Both the position numbers and the translations under genes were made by a program. From Strigamia acuminata (lineage: Eukaryota > Arthropoda > Chilopoda > Geophilomorpha > Linotaeniidae), in contig OX442316.1 of the NCBI GenBank assembly GCA_949358305.1, forward strand, positions 1,798,001-1,862,000: 64,000 nucleotides of DNA, written 5' to 3'. This document shows, piece after piece, positions 1 to 10,545 of the stretch (positions within the stretch are counted from its first letter, which is position 1; each line of letters starts with the position of its first letter). Under the pieces are notes generated by a model, which was given only the letters and a program-made list of their open reading frames with translations, was not told the origin of the DNA and did not search any database.

Positions 1-55
1 TCGACCAAGCACTCAGAAACGAGCAGCGACGGTTTTGCCGGCTCTCGAGCCTGAA

Positions 56-2854
56 ATGCTTATGGAGAAAATTATTTCTGAAGAAATAACACCAGTTCCA
101 GATCCGAAACAACTTAAGGATGCTGAAAATGAAGTTGCTAGAGCATTAAGCGCTTCAAGTGCGAGTTCTAACGACCAAGAACTCCCGCCACTTCCACTGG
201 AGGAAGTGGAAAATACGTTACGTGAAATGGAAAGTGAATCGTCTCACGAATCACCTCCTCGCATGACCATGTTGGATGCTTTGAGAAATCAAGCACGCCA
301 AGATGGCGCCCAAATAACGGACGACATGACGGTGGAAGAGATTCATCGCGCCATGATACGACTTCACACTGACCGAGCCGTTTCAAATTTACAATTTGAA
401 ATGGAACGAAAAGAAGCTGAGCTTCAACAACAAAAAGCGGAGGTTGAGCTTCAACACATGGAACTCAATCGACAAAATGAGGAATTTCTAGCCCAAAAAG
501 CTAGAGAATACAGATTAAAAGGTGAAGTGGAAGATCTTTCTAAAATGAATACTAGAAATGAACTTTCAATTCGCTCACACCAAGAGGCGCGAAGACAGCT
601 CGAGCTTACCAAAAGTAAGCTGGAGCAGAAAAATAAAGAATTGATTGATTTGGCAGACCACTACCAACGCAATCATAATCAACTAGTGAGATATGCTGCT
701 GAATTAGACACACGTGCTAAAACACAGCGTACTCGCGAAAGCAAAATAGCTAAGCGTGAAGACGAGATTTTCCACTCGCTGGATCAACCCAGTACGAGCG
801 GACAAGTCAAGTCTAGCGGCCCTGCTAAGCGATTACAACCAGAATCGCAAAATCAAATAAACGAGAATGAAATTCTCCGAGCTGATTTGTTACGCGCTCA
901 AGAAGAGCTTGCAGAAATGAAAGACCGTTTGCAAGCAAGAAATTATACTGACCAATTGGTGCAACCAGAAATGGCTGCGCCAACTGTCCCTATTTTGACT
1001 CCCGAAACAATAACAATTTCTGTTGTTTCAGAGTTAAGTAGCCAATCTGGATTATCGAGTGATGACGACCAACGTTCGCGTCGTCGCCATCGCTCAAAAA
1101 GAAAACGTCCTTCAGATTCTGAGGAACGGAGAGCTGATCGCAATCCGCTCCCTGGTAATCGAAACCCTATTTTTCACAACAGTGACCGACTGTTGGGGAT
1201 AGTAGACGATCGAAATAGACGGCATGAAACTGGTATTCATGTTACTCGAACGATACCACTGACTCAACAGCAAGACTCGTCAAAAAGAAGTCGACGAGAC
1301 ACCAATCCAACACGCGAACCGCCGGACGGACATGAAAGCCCGCCAGGTGGGGGTCAGTATAGAAGAAATCCACCAGATGGAGGAAATCCAGATGGACATG
1401 GAGATGGACCACCTGGAGGTGGACGTCGACCGCCCGACGATGACGGCGACCCACCCGACCCACCTGAAACACCACATTTTAACACGCCTTCAAATTCACA
1501 ATCTGATTCAAGGTCGGATTCTGATGTGAATGCGCAACAAGAACGCGATAATCGACATCGATCTCATCGACGTCGACATCGAGGCCATTCTTCTCGGCGT
1601 AATACACATTATTACACTGCTGAAGAAATTGATCGATTATTAGCTGATCGTCGATCTTCCGATCGATCTGACGCTACTGCCGATAATGCTGATATTGCAT
1701 TACGACAAAAAATTGCACAATATACTGCCAACAACTGGACTCACGATCTAGTTGATGAAAGAACTATTAGATGGGATCACATCAAACCCGCTTTATTCGA
1801 TGGAGAATGGGAAGCTGGATCCACTCTTTTAGATGAAGTGTTACGAATTTCAAGGTTGAATGGCATTGCATGTCACACTGCTTTGAAAAGAGTAGTACCA
1901 AAAGCTCTTATAGATCGAGCTGAGAAATGGTTTTATTCTAAACAATTTCAAAACTGGAATCACTTTGTAGAGGAATTCATGACTGAATATGGGGAGTCAA
2001 GTGAAGACTTACTACAAATGTGGGATAATCTTTCTCAAAATAAAGGCGAAAGTCTTCGCTCTTATTTAAGAAGGACTGAGGATTTATTGGTCACTCTCCC
2101 TTATACAATGGGAGATGCAGCCATTGATCGTCAATTCCGACGTGGATTGACAGATTATTCAAAAAATGTTCTACTTTCAGTACGAGCACCTTATCCGGGT
2201 GGTTTCGCTGAATTAGCCAAATTTATGCGAGCCAATCAAATAAGGATTGACGAAAATTATAAAGCTTATCTACCAGCTGATGAAAAAGTTGCGTACGCTA
2301 AGCGACAGCAACGGAGAAAGGAATTAGCAAAAGACACACGTTTTGCTAACACCCCTCTTTTGCAACCCCCAAAACGAGGAGATTTTTTGGCAGAGACTGC
2401 TAAGGAATCTAAAAAGGGATCGGATGGGAAAAATCCACATCCAACCCCTAAAGCTCACTTAGCCGAAGTGACTGAAATGGAAACTGCTTCTGAACCAGAG
2501 AAATCTGACTCGGAACCAGAAAGCGAGGCTGCAGCTGCTTTATTAGCCCGTAATAACGCAGTAGCTCGAAAATTTGGACCAAAGATGGCGCCTAAAAACG
2601 TTACTTTTGGTTCACCAAAGACAGACGCGCTCAGTAGATCGAAGTCGCCGACCCCTAAAAAGGACGAAGCCAAACGTTCAAGTTCGCCTTCGCCAAAAGT
2701 CGCGAAATCGCCTGCTACTGACCCGTGTAATATTTGTAAAAAATTGGGACATTGGGCTAAAGAATGTCCTGATAGGAAATCGAGCAAAGACAAGATCATT
2801 GAGGAGTTCGAAAAATCGATGAAATCAATCGGCGAGCTTCTAAAAAACTTGTAA
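56..2854 (+). CDS. gag: Gag polyprotein of retrotransposon 1
   Basis: Structural protein expected to form the cytoplasmic particle that packages element RNA. The first ATG in the window is at 56, but the frame is open back to position 2, so the true start may lie upstream. In order: an acidic N-terminus; a long heptad-rich coiled-coil region (about 380-780); an Arg/Ser/Asp-rich linker; a Gly/Pro/Asp-rich segment (about 1320-1480); a capsid-like globular region (about 1735-2250, including the RWDHIKPALFDGEWEAG stretch); a Lys/Ser/Pro linker; and a CX2CX4HX4C zinc knuckle (2726-2767) typical of nucleocapsid. About 930 residues is roughly twice a usual gypsy Gag, mostly because of the coiled coil and linker. 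It ends in TAA at 2852-2854, just after a slippery heptamer that leads into pol. Confidence 0.9.
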   Translation: MLMEKIISEEITPVPDPKQLKDAENEVARALSASSASSNDQELPPLPLEEVENTLREMESESSHESPPRMTMLDALRNQARQDGAQITDDMTVEEIHRAMIRLHTDRAVSNLQFEMERKEAELQQQKAEVELQHMELNRQNEEFLAQKAREYRLKGEVEDLSKMNTRNELSIRSHQEARRQLELTKSKLEQKNKELIDLADHYQRNHNQLVRYAAELDTRAKTQRTRESKIAKREDEIFHSLDQPSTSGQVKSSGPAKRLQPESQNQINENEILRADLLRAQEELAEMKDRLQARNYTDQLVQPEMAAPTVPILTPETITISVVSELSSQSGLSSDDDQRSRRRHRSKRKRPSDSEERRADRNPLPGNRNPIFHNSDRLLGIVDDRNRRHETGIHVTRTIPLTQQQDSSKRSRRDTNPTREPPDGHESPPGGGQYRRNPPDGGNPDGHGDGPPGGGRRPPDDDGDPPDPPETPHFNTPSNSQSDSRSDSDVNAQQERDNRHRSHRRRHRGHSSRRNTHYYTAEEIDRLLADRRSSDRSDATADNADIALRQKIAQYTANNWTHDLVDERTIRWDHIKPALFDGEWEAGSTLLDEVLRISRLNGIACHTALKRVVPKALIDRAEKWFYSKQFQNWNHFVEEFMTEYGESSEDLLQMWDNLSQNKGESLRSYLRRTEDLLVTLPYTMGDAAIDRQFRRGLTDYSKNVLLSVRAPYPGGFAELAKFMRANQIRIDENYKAYLPADEKVAYAKRQQRRKELAKDTRFANTPLLQPPKRGDFLAETAKESKKGSDGKNPHPTPKAHLAEVTEMETASEPEKSDSEPESEAAAALLARNNAVARKFGPKMAPKNVTFGSPKTDALSRSKSPTPKKDEAKRSSSPSPKVAKSPATDPCNICKKLGHWAKECPDRKSSKDKIIEEFEKSMKSIGELLKNL

Positions 2855-2883
2855 GCGCGCATCCAGACGGTCTAGTGGATGCG
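2842..2883 (+). promoter_or_regulatory. Programmed -1 ribosomal frameshift signal, gag to pol
   Basis: In the gag frame the last codons read CTA AAA AAC TTG TAA, giving the heptamer A-AAA-AAC at 2842-2848, a classical -1 slippery site. Nine nucleotides later, 2858-2865 (CGCATCCA) pairs perfectly with 2876-2883 (TGGATGCG) around a 10-nt loop. The pol frame is the -1 frame, is open from 2803, and has no ATG near its start. Slippery site, spacer and stem-loop together match the known three-part layout of retroviral frameshift elements. Efficiency and any pseudoknot cannot be judged by eye. Confidence 0.85.
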
Positions 2884-5800
2884 ACGCCTACCGCCTCGGA
2901 AAATGAACTAACACCATCTCAGATTTTAGATGAATTTTTAAATACCCAGATTAAATTAGAATTAGAAAATAATTTAGTATTTCCAAAAATTGATGTTTCC
3001 AGTTTAAGGCTTGTGCTGCAAAATGAAAACATCACTGAAGAATTTTTTAAAGAAAAAGTTCAACAAATAAAAGTTGATTGGGAATCTAAAATAAAAGATG
3101 CTGTTACTTTACTAGATGGAAAAGCTAGGCCCACACCTGAAATTGTTGAAAGGTCAGGTAAAATTGATTTACCTGGTCTTGATGAATGCATTGAAAAATT
3201 AATGGCTACAACGCTAGTCACTAATGATTTATTGGACGAATTACCATTGGATCCGCCAATAGAAATTAAGCCACCGCGACGTTTTAAATGCAAGTACGCG
3301 GACATACCAAACAGCAATGATTTGCCGACGATTCGATTGCAGACGGCAAACGGTATGATAACAGGGATGTTAGACTCTGGAGCTAATCGAAGCTTCATGG
3401 CCTACTCCGTAGTAATTTCGCTGAAACTGGAAGATGAAATTCGACCAATAGGACCGGATGTGAGAGTTACGACTGCTTCAGAAGATGTAGTCCCTGAAGG
3501 GACTCTCCTACTTTCTTTTGCATGGACACACGGGATGTTAAGTCATCCATTCATAATTTTAAGAAATAAATATCCTATTATTTTATTAGGATGTGATTTC
3601 ATGAATCGACTCAATATTCAACCAAATCCTAAGACCATGTCTTGGAATTTTGTCAAGTCTTTGAAAGAAGATTTACCTTTTGTTCCTCAAGCGATTCTTG
3701 ATCGTTATCAAGAGTTTCTTGATCCACCCGAAGAAATCATGAAACGCGACTTTATTAAAGCAAATCACATGAAAGCTGGTTCCGCCACTGCATGTCAAGC
3801 TAAAGTTGCCGATGAAGAAAATATAGTACAAAGACTTGTTAGCGATGCTAATTTGTCAATGGAAAATAATTTAATGCTTGAAAAAGTATTAAAGAAACAT
3901 GAAAAGATTTTATCACGCCGACCAGGTAGAACACACCTCGTTAGGCATGAAATTAAACTGGACACTAAAGTTCCGATTAGAGTTCCGTTTAAAAGCGTAA
4001 ATCCACAGAAACGTGAAATTATCCGTCAAATCTGTCAAGATATGTTGGATAATGGGTACGTTGAACAAGCCACTGGAGACTATGGGATGCGAATAGTTCT
4101 AGTGATGCGTCCGGATTGTGATCCAAGACTCTGCATTGATTTTAGACCACTCAATGCACATACATTATACGACCCTCCTCAAATGCCCAGCATTGAGGAA
4201 ATCTTGCGAGAACTCGGAAGGTTTGAATGGGTCACAACAATAGATTTGTCAAAAGGCTATTGGCAGATAGAGGTTCATCCGAACGACCGTGCTAAAACTG
4301 CATTTTGGAGCCCTTTGGGTCGACTACAATTTCGAGTCATGCCCTTTGGTCTCGTAAATGCGCCGTCAACTTTCCAGAAGTTAATAGAAAAAATTTTGGG
4401 GGACGCCTATCGAAAATTTGCATGGGCATACCTCGATGATATAATCATTATATCTAAAAATTTTGAAGAACACATGATTCACCTGGAAGAAATTCTGAGT
4501 AAACTTGAAAATGCAAATCTTCATGTTCATCCAGAAAAATCGAAATTTGGCAGAAAAGAATTAACTTTTCTTGGTTACAAGTTAAGTGTTCAAGGAGTTA
4601 GTGTCGACCCTAAAAAAGTCGCCGCCATTAAAGAAATGCCAGCTCCTTCAAATTTGAAAGAGTTGCAAAGGTTTTTGGGAATGGTGAACTTTTTTCACCG
4701 ATTACTTAAAAATCTGGCAGTAATGACAGAACCTCTACGTCCTTTACTCAAAAAGGATGTGGAATTTATTTGGTCAGAAATTCATCAAGAAGCTTTTGAT
4801 CAAATAAAAGATGCTTTAACGAATGCAGAAACAATGGCCATGCCTGATTTGACAGAACCATTTATTGTGCATACCGACGCCAGCAGAAAAGGACTAGGCG
4901 CCGCGCTTATGCAAATGAGAGAAATCGATGATCAAAATATCGAAGTGCCTTGTGTTTATGCCAGCAGAAGTTTACAACCTGCTGAGATAAATTACAGCGC
5001 CACAGAATTGGAGTGCCTAGCGGTAATCTGGGCATTACGTAAATTTCGACATTATTTGGAATTTACAACATTCATAGTAAGGACTGACCATCAAGCATTA
5101 AAATGGTTGATGCAGTTGGACGAACCTGCTGGAAGGTTAGCGCGTTGGCAAATGGAGCTAATGCGCTACTCTTTCGAAATACAATATATTAAAGGTCCAC
5201 TAAATGTTTTAGCGGATGCTTTATCCAGATCACCGATTGATAAACCAGAAAATCCTAAAGATGATGGAGATAATGACGAATTATTATCTTACTGTCCATC
5301 ACCACAACGAAAATGGAAAATGGGAAAATTCCATGAGCTTCCTGTCTCCACATTAGAGGAAAAGGAAGATCATGAATTCGTCAACTATTGGACTAAAATT
5401 TATGACTCCTCTGAGGAATCAGATGACGTCATAAGAGCGCAAATTTCAAGGAAATCCCAAGTTCCTTCGTCAAATGTTTTAATAAAAGCATTTGTCGCCA
5501 AAATTGTAGAACGTCTTGATTGTGAACCTCCCACAAGGGAAGACATAATCAAGGCCCAAAAAGAAGATAAAGTTTGCCAATTGATGCGTAATTTTTTAAA
5601 TTGTAATCAATTTCCGCCTGACGTCACAACGCGACTCCAGAGGAAACAATATAGAAAACACGCAACCACCTTCTTAATTGAAGATGACTTATTAATGCAA
5701 TTTCATCCCACAATGTCTGATGAATTGGGGGAGGATGGGAGAGCACTCAAAGTTTTTGTACCTCAGACATTGAAGTATAAAATTATTTGGCTGATGCATG

Positions 5801-7323
5801 GCCACCCACTTTCTGGCCACCCAGGAATTGCAAGGACTCTTTATCGAGCACGCCGAATTTATACCTGGAAAGGCATGAAATCGGACATTACGAGATTCAT
5901 TCGACATTGTGAGCGTTGTCAAGCTTGCAAACCTCGAACGAAAGGACAAATTGAAGCAGCGCAAATGGGTCCTTACAGCCCATTTGACTGTCTAAGTGTT
6001 GATTTGACCGGCCCAAAACCTCGGACGCGCAAAAACAACACACATATTTTAGTCATACTTGATGTGGCAACTCATTGGCCAGAATTATATCCAATGTGTA
6101 ACCCCACTGCTGGAAAAGTAGCAAATTGCATTTATCACCTTTCCATGAGCATGGGATTCCCTCGTAAAATTATTTCTGACAACGGCCCGCAATTTCGTGC
6201 CCAAGTCTTTAAAAAATTTTGTGAAAAGTTCAAGATGGTTCCAACACCAACTTCAACGTATCACCCACAAGCTAACCCGGTTGAAAGGGTTAACCGTGAC
6301 ATCAAATATTTGGTTGCAATTTATTCATCTGTTCATTCCAAATGGGACGAATATTTGCGTGAATTTGCATTTAGTTTGAGAACTACGGTGACGAGAGGAA
6401 GAGACTTCTCTCCCGCATTTCTTAACTTTTTTCGCGAACTCAGAGTACCTTGGGATCCAAGAATACCTGAAGGAATTTTGGTCGTAGATCCAAAAAACCC
6501 ACATTTATACGTGCAAAAATTAGAAGCCGTTATCGCCGAAACATATCAGCACATGATGTCGCACGTGTTAGATTTGCGTAGACGAGTTAATCTTAAAAAA
6601 GAAGGTGAGAAGTTCTCCAATTTTAAATTAAACGATTTAGTTTGGAGAGATTCTCATGTTTTGTCGAGCGCTGCCCGCGGCATTGCAGCTGGCATCGCTG
6701 ATAAAAGAACAGGACCTTATGTAATAACCAAAGTATTACAGGGAGGTTCAGTAGAATTGAGAAAGCTAGAAAATAACGAAATATTTCCAGCTGTCCATTC
6801 GTCTGAATTAACTCCGTATTTCCCGAGTTTCGACCAGGAAGTATGGTTAGAAGGCGAAGAAGTCGGTCAAAAGACTGAAAATATAATTAATACGTTAGAT
6901 GACGATGAATTAAAGAAAATACCTGTCGATAATTCATCCAAACCACAAATGGAGTCAGACCTCGTGAATAACGACGTTGAACTTCGTGACAGTTTCAAAA
7001 AGCTTGAAATTGCTAAAAAAATAAATAAAAAGGTGTTTTTAGAAAAGAAACAAAAAACATCTGAAATAAAAGACTCATCTGACTCAGTCTCCGATGACAA
7101 TGAAGACGGCGATTTAAATACAATAAATCCCTCGCCGACAAAGAGATATAATCTTCGGACTCGTAAACCGAGAGGAAAAAACAACATGTGTCTTCTCCCC
7201 TCGATAACCTCGAGATCCAGGGATCAGCCGTATGACGTAAGGAGCAATTCCTCAAGCCATACTCAAACCAATCAAACAGTAAGATTGGATGACGTCACTA
7301 ACAGCGACGTTACCCAAACGTAA
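2848..7323 (+). CDS. pol: Pol polyprotein of retrotransposon 1 (protease, RT, RNase H, integrase)
   Basis: Enzymatic polyprotein that copies element RNA to DNA and integrates it. Visible in order: aspartic protease with LDSGANRS (Asp codon 3373); reverse transcriptase with the catalytic YLDD (4429-4440); RNase H with TDAS (Asp 4876), TELE (Glu 5005) and TDHQ (Asp 5086); integrase with an H2C2 zinc-binding region (CX2C at 5908-5919), the catalytic triad Asp 6001, Asp 6178 and Glu 6283 (34 residues between the last two), and a GPY/F module (6712-6720). All catalytic residues are present and the frame is uninterrupted. It should be made by -1 frameshifting from Gag; the frame has no ATG before the protease. 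The C-terminal tail after about 6830 is Asp/Glu/Lys-rich and shows no chromodomain. A function in transposition is likely intact. Confidence 0.93.
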   Translation, partial: LVSAHPDGLVDATPTASENELTPSQILDEFLNTQIKLELENNLVFPKIDVSSLRLVLQNENITEEFFKEKVQQIKVDWESKIKDAVTLLDGKARPTPEIVERSGKIDLPGLDECIEKLMATTLVTNDLLDELPLDPPIEIKPPRRFKCKYADIPNSNDLPTIRLQTANGMITGMLDSGANRSFMAYSVVISLKLEDEIRPIGPDVRVTTASEDVVPEGTLLLSFAWTHGMLSHPFIILRNKYPIILLGCDFMNRLNIQPNPKTMSWNFVKSLKEDLPFVPQAILDRYQEFLDPPEEIMKRDFIKANHMKAGSATACQAKVADEENIVQRLVSDANLSMENNLMLEKVLKKHEKILSRRPGRTHLVRHEIKLDTKVPIRVPFKSVNPQKREIIRQICQDMLDNGYVEQATGDYGMRIVLVMRPDCDPRLCIDFRPLNAHTLYDPPQMPSIEEILRELGRFEWVTTIDLSKGYWQIEVHPNDRAKTAFWSPLGRLQFRVMPFGLVNAPSTFQKLIEKILGDAYRKFAWAYLDDIIIISKNFEEHMIHLEEILSKLENANLHVHPEKSKFGRKELTFLGYKLSVQGVSVDPKKVAAIKEMPAPSNLKELQRFLGMVNFFHRLLKNLAVMTEPLRPLLKKDVEFIWSEIHQEAFDQIKDALTNAETMAMPDLTEPFIVHTDASRKGLGAALMQMREIDDQNIEVPCVYASRSLQPAEINYSATELECLAVIWALRKFRHYLEFTTFIVRTDHQALKWLMQLDEPAGRLARWQMELMRYSFEIQYIKGPLNVLADALSRSPIDKPENPKDDGDNDELLSYCPSPQRKWKMGKFHELPVSTLEEKEDHEFVNYWTKIYDSSEESDDVIRAQISRKSQVPSSNVLIKAFVAKIVERLDCEPPTREDIIKAQKEDKVCQLMRNFLNCNQFPPDVTTRLQRKQYRKHATTFLIEDDLLMQFHPTMSDELGEDGRALKVFVPQTLKYKIIWLMHGHPLSGHPGIARTLYRARRIYTWKGMKSDITRFIRHCERCQACKPRTKGQIEAAQMGPYSPFDCLSVDLTGPKPRTRKNNTHILVILDVATHWPELYPMCNPTAGKVANCIYHLSMSMGFPRKIISDNGPQFRAQVFKKFCEKFKMVPTPTSTYHPQANPVERVNRDIKYLVAIYSSVHSKWDEYLREFAFSLRTTVTRGRDFSPAFLNFFRELRVPWDPRIPEGILVVDPKNPHLYVQKLEAVIAETYQHMMSHVLDLRRRVNLKKEGEKFSNFKLNDLVWRDSHVLSSAARGIAAGIADKRTGPYVITKVLQGGSVELRKLENNEIFPAVHSSELTPYFPSFDQEVWLEGEEVGQKTENIINTLDDDELKKIPVDNSSKPQMESDLVNNDVELRDSFKKLEIAKKINKKVFLEKKQKTSEIKDSSDSVSDDNEDGDLNTINPSPTKRYNLRTRKPRGKNNMCLLPSITSRSRDQPYDVRSNSSSHTQTNQTVRLDDVTNSDVTQT

Positions 7324-7533
7324 CTTCCGGTATTTGAACTGATCACTTCGCGTCTGAGTTCACTTCGATCTCACACGTGTGCTAAGTGCTCATCCCCAAA
7401 AAACCAAAAGCGAAACAACTGGATTATTTCAACGGGATTCTTCAATTGTAAGTAGTTTTTTCTTTGGAATTTTCCAAGGAAAAACTAATAAATTAATTTT
7501 CGTTTTTCTTTTCCATTTGGATTAGTCGTTCAA
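7324..7533 (+). promoter_or_regulatory. ORF3 leader with a candidate 78-bp 5'-UTR intron
   Basis: Between the pol stop and the ORF3 ATG there is a good donor (ATT/GTAAGTAG, GT at 7448-7449), a branch-like CTAAT about 7487-7491, a pyrimidine-rich run and an acceptor (GGATTAG, AG at 7524-7525). This would remove 7448-7525 just upstream of the ATG at 7534. Whether the ORF3 mRNA starts at the 5' LTR or at an internal promoter in 7324-7440 is not visible. Confidence 0.45.
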
Positions 7534-10371
7534 ATGGAAGGAGAGGAACCGAAAGAAGGAAGCGAAGCCGGCGCCAACAGCCTCGAATTAGAAACAAATT
7601 CGACGCTGCTTGGTTCCGCAAACACTTCGAATGCATCCGTGGATGTCACCGAAGAGTCCGCCGAAGCGTCCGCTGAAGCTCAAGCCGCTCTAGCCGACGC
7701 TGCTGCCCGTTTGCCAGTCACGCCGTCTCAGCCCCGACTTCGAGGAGGCCTATTCGCCGATCCAAACGGCGAAACTCGTGCACAGAGACACGACCGGGTA
7801 AATAATTTAAAATAAAATTACCTTTCAGTCATGAAAAGTAATTAAAAGTGCATTTTCACTCCGAAAAAGCAAAAAGTTCGTTGGTAACGCCTTCGCAAGA
7901 AGACGCCGCCATTATTATCATCAGATAGCGCTGTGTCTCATTTTTGAGGCGTTGCTACGGTAACGCTCCAAACACTGAAACATAGCCGTCGGAAACAACG
8001 TTTTTTACGATTTTTCAAATATTTTGAAAAAATTTAATGAATCTAAACTGTCGAATGAAATCTCACCCGTGATTTTATTCACTGAAAATTCGGAAATAAT
8101 TATTTTACACGAAAAAATGGATTTTAATTATTTCTTCGAATATTTTTACAGATTATCCAGCTTCGGGAGACGCATCTCGAACTACACCCCGATGTTCCGA
8201 CTGCTCCTGGTGTCTGGCGACACGCATTGCCGCCAGAAATCATAAAGTCGAAAGGACGACTGACGTTTTGGGCGGCCCGACACAAATTCTCCAAGGCCTT
8301 AAACAAGCGATGGGGAACGAAGTTTCGGATCGCCTATTTAATCGATGGATTCGGTCATCGCGACGCCCTCGAGTGGGCAATGAAGCGCGACACCTTCGGA
8401 CCACTGCGAAACGTGTTGCTCGACTTCGCCTTCACAGTGATCGCACAAGAAACGCGAGACCATCGCCGTTACTTCAACGCTCCTGCGTGGGAGCGTCGAC
8501 AGATTTTGGAGGACATTTTCCAACGCTTGGATCAAACCAAGGCCGAGGTTGTACGCCTCTACAACGAATCTTTCCGTGTAACAACGGACGGAAAGAAACG
8601 TTGGGTGCCGACATGCCAGTCGGAGATGCATCAACTAGCCATGGGCGGATGTTTCCATGCAGATTTCGTGCCGAACCCGTATCCAGAGCCTGAGCCCCGG
8701 GTACAGGTCGCTTCCACCATCCACGTGGTGCCACCGCGCTCCACGTCGAGGTCACGATCATCGAGGTCGCCCTACAGTGGCCGTCGCTCCTCCCCAACAC
8801 AGTCGTCGGGGGAAGGCGCCATTGGAGGGTTACCTCCACTCCAGAAGGCTCGTCATCGCTCACATCACCGACGCGAGCCGACGCCGCCGAAAAGACATTC
8901 GAAGTCCGTATCGAGACCCACATCCCGAAGCCGACCTCGAGTGCAATCGCGTCAATCTTCCACGAGGAGTTCACTCTCGTCGCGTGAAGAACGATCCAAC
9001 GCTTCACAGCTTACCGCTTCCTCCTCCGGCCGGATTGACTGGTCGGACGAGATAGCGAAGGAAGATCAACGCATCGCCGCATTGCAAGCCGGTCAGGGAG
9101 ACGTTAACACCTCTTTGCCGTTCGCTTGCCGTCCAGTCACCAGCGACATGCGACCAGATCCATCGGTGCCCGTGCCACAAGTGACATCGGTCATCCGTTT
9201 TGAGGGATACGTCTCTCACGAACCATTTCCCGCACAGGAGTGCGCTGATCTCTGGAGGCGATTCTCATCGTTTCCCGAGACAGCCCAAACGATGTACCTC
9301 GCGCATCTGGACGAATACCAACTCACTCAGATCCGCGAAGGTGAGAAGGAATGGCAATGGCTTGCGCGAGAGCTTACGTCGTGCAAGTCCGACAAGCAAC
9401 TGCAACGGACGCTGCAGAAGATGAACAGGAAGTTGTCGGAGGGACTTCTTCGAATCCTGTTCCAAGGAGTCTTTCCCGACCCACAGATTGCTCTGGCCGC
9501 CGCCACTCGATTGTGGACCGTGCCGCTAGGGCTTCCACGAGCCTTGCTGGACGATTGGGAGTCAGTTCGCCCCGATCCTCCAACGATGCTCGCCGAATTG
9601 ACGCAACAAGCCGAGGCGACTGGCGAAACTCCGGCTGGATCCGCCATTCGACTACGGCAGGAATGGGCTGCGCTGAAGCAGCGACGCACAGCAGAACGAG
9701 CCACCGCCCGTCCCGCTGGCGCACCACCGTCATCCGCAGCTCCACTCCACGCTGCCATCACGGCAACGTCGAGTGTTTCCCGTGCGACCGAGGCACCGAG
9801 TTGCAACATCTCGTCTCCGATGGAATGGCTCGACAGCGACGATCGCGAGTTCGTCGTGCCTGTGGCCTGCGGTGCCAGACCAAAGACGCGCACCCCGGCT
9901 TTACGCAGATCCAGATCCCTCTCGATCTGCAAGAAGTCGCCGCCACCGCCGCCTCCTCCAAAGGATTCGCCGCCAAGAGATAGGGGATCGAGTATGGCCA
10001 CCCACCTCACCGCCTATCAACGTTTGCGCTCATTATACGCCTTTTGCTACATAACGAGCGCAACGAAAACGATTCTCCAGAACAGCGAGGATTTATGCAA
10101 CCAAGTCCTCGCGTGGCTGGAAAACCACATCAAGGAACAGCAGCCGTGGATCCTGCATCAACGCCTGGTGTTCGCTCGAATTACGCCTCAGGACCCGCAG
10201 GAGTACTTCGAGATGGGTTTTGGACGAAGGGATGGTGTGGACCGCATCAAGCAAGTGTGGCTCCACATCAACCCTGGCTTCCGGTCAGGACCAAACGCCG
10301 GCCGACCTTTGTGCACCGTCACCGAGCACAAAGATCCAAACGATCATTCGACGGACATGTTGCCGAAATAA
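7534..10371 (+). CDS. ORF3 in the env position: spliced, RS-rich protein of unknown function
   Basis: Two open exons join in frame. Exon 1 is 7534-7797 (88 codons, ATG with context TCAAATGG), ending CGG at a GTAAAT donor. The intron is 7798-8151, with acceptor TTTTTACAG. Exon 2 is 8152-10371 and is open from its first base; both ends are phase 0. The product would be about 827 residues. Exon 1 is acidic and Ala/Ser-rich. Exon 2 has a globular part (8230-8690), an Arg/Ser dipeptide-rich stretch (about 8730-9000), a helical globular part (about 9010-9690), a poly-proline run (9943-9962) and a final globular part (about 10000-10371). I see no signal peptide and no membrane span, so it does not look like an envelope protein. 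The G+C content and codon choice are clearly higher than in gag-pol, which hints at a captured gene. No family recognised. Confidence 0.7.
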
Positions 10372-10424
10372 TTAGGGAACACGCCCGTTTATTAAAAATG
10401 ATTCCTTTTTTATTTTTATATTGT

Positions 10425-10440
10425 AATAAAAAAGAATAAA
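10425..10440 (+). terminator. Two AATAAA polyadenylation signals after ORF3
   Basis: AATAAA occurs at 10425-10430 and 10435-10440, 50-70 bp after the ORF3 stop and before the polypurine tract. They could end an ORF3 transcript inside the element, upstream of the 3' LTR. Confidence 0.45.
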
Positions 10441-10530
10441 TATATATCCTGTTCCATTTTACTTTGAAACCTTGTGTATTTATTCCTATACTTACCTGTC
10501 TCTTTTTGGAAAAGAATAAGATTCTTTCTT

Positions 10531-10545
10531 AAAAGGGGGGGGAAG
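10531..10545 (+). other. Polypurine tract of retrotransposon 1
   Basis: A 15-base purine-only run (AAAA, eight G, AAG) directly precedes TGTGGTGACC, the likely first bases of the 3' LTR. This is where plus-strand DNA synthesis is primed in LTR elements. Confidence 0.8.

Noticed and set aside
2455-2862. 135-codon minus-strand frame within gag
   Set aside because: Lies wholly over the zinc-knuckle end of gag; no motifs, explained by codon bias of the opposite strand.
8338-10054. Several 70-230-codon frames on both strands over ORF3
   Set aside because: G+C-rich coding DNA gives long shadow frames; only the 8152-10371 frame links in phase to exon 1 and has balanced composition.
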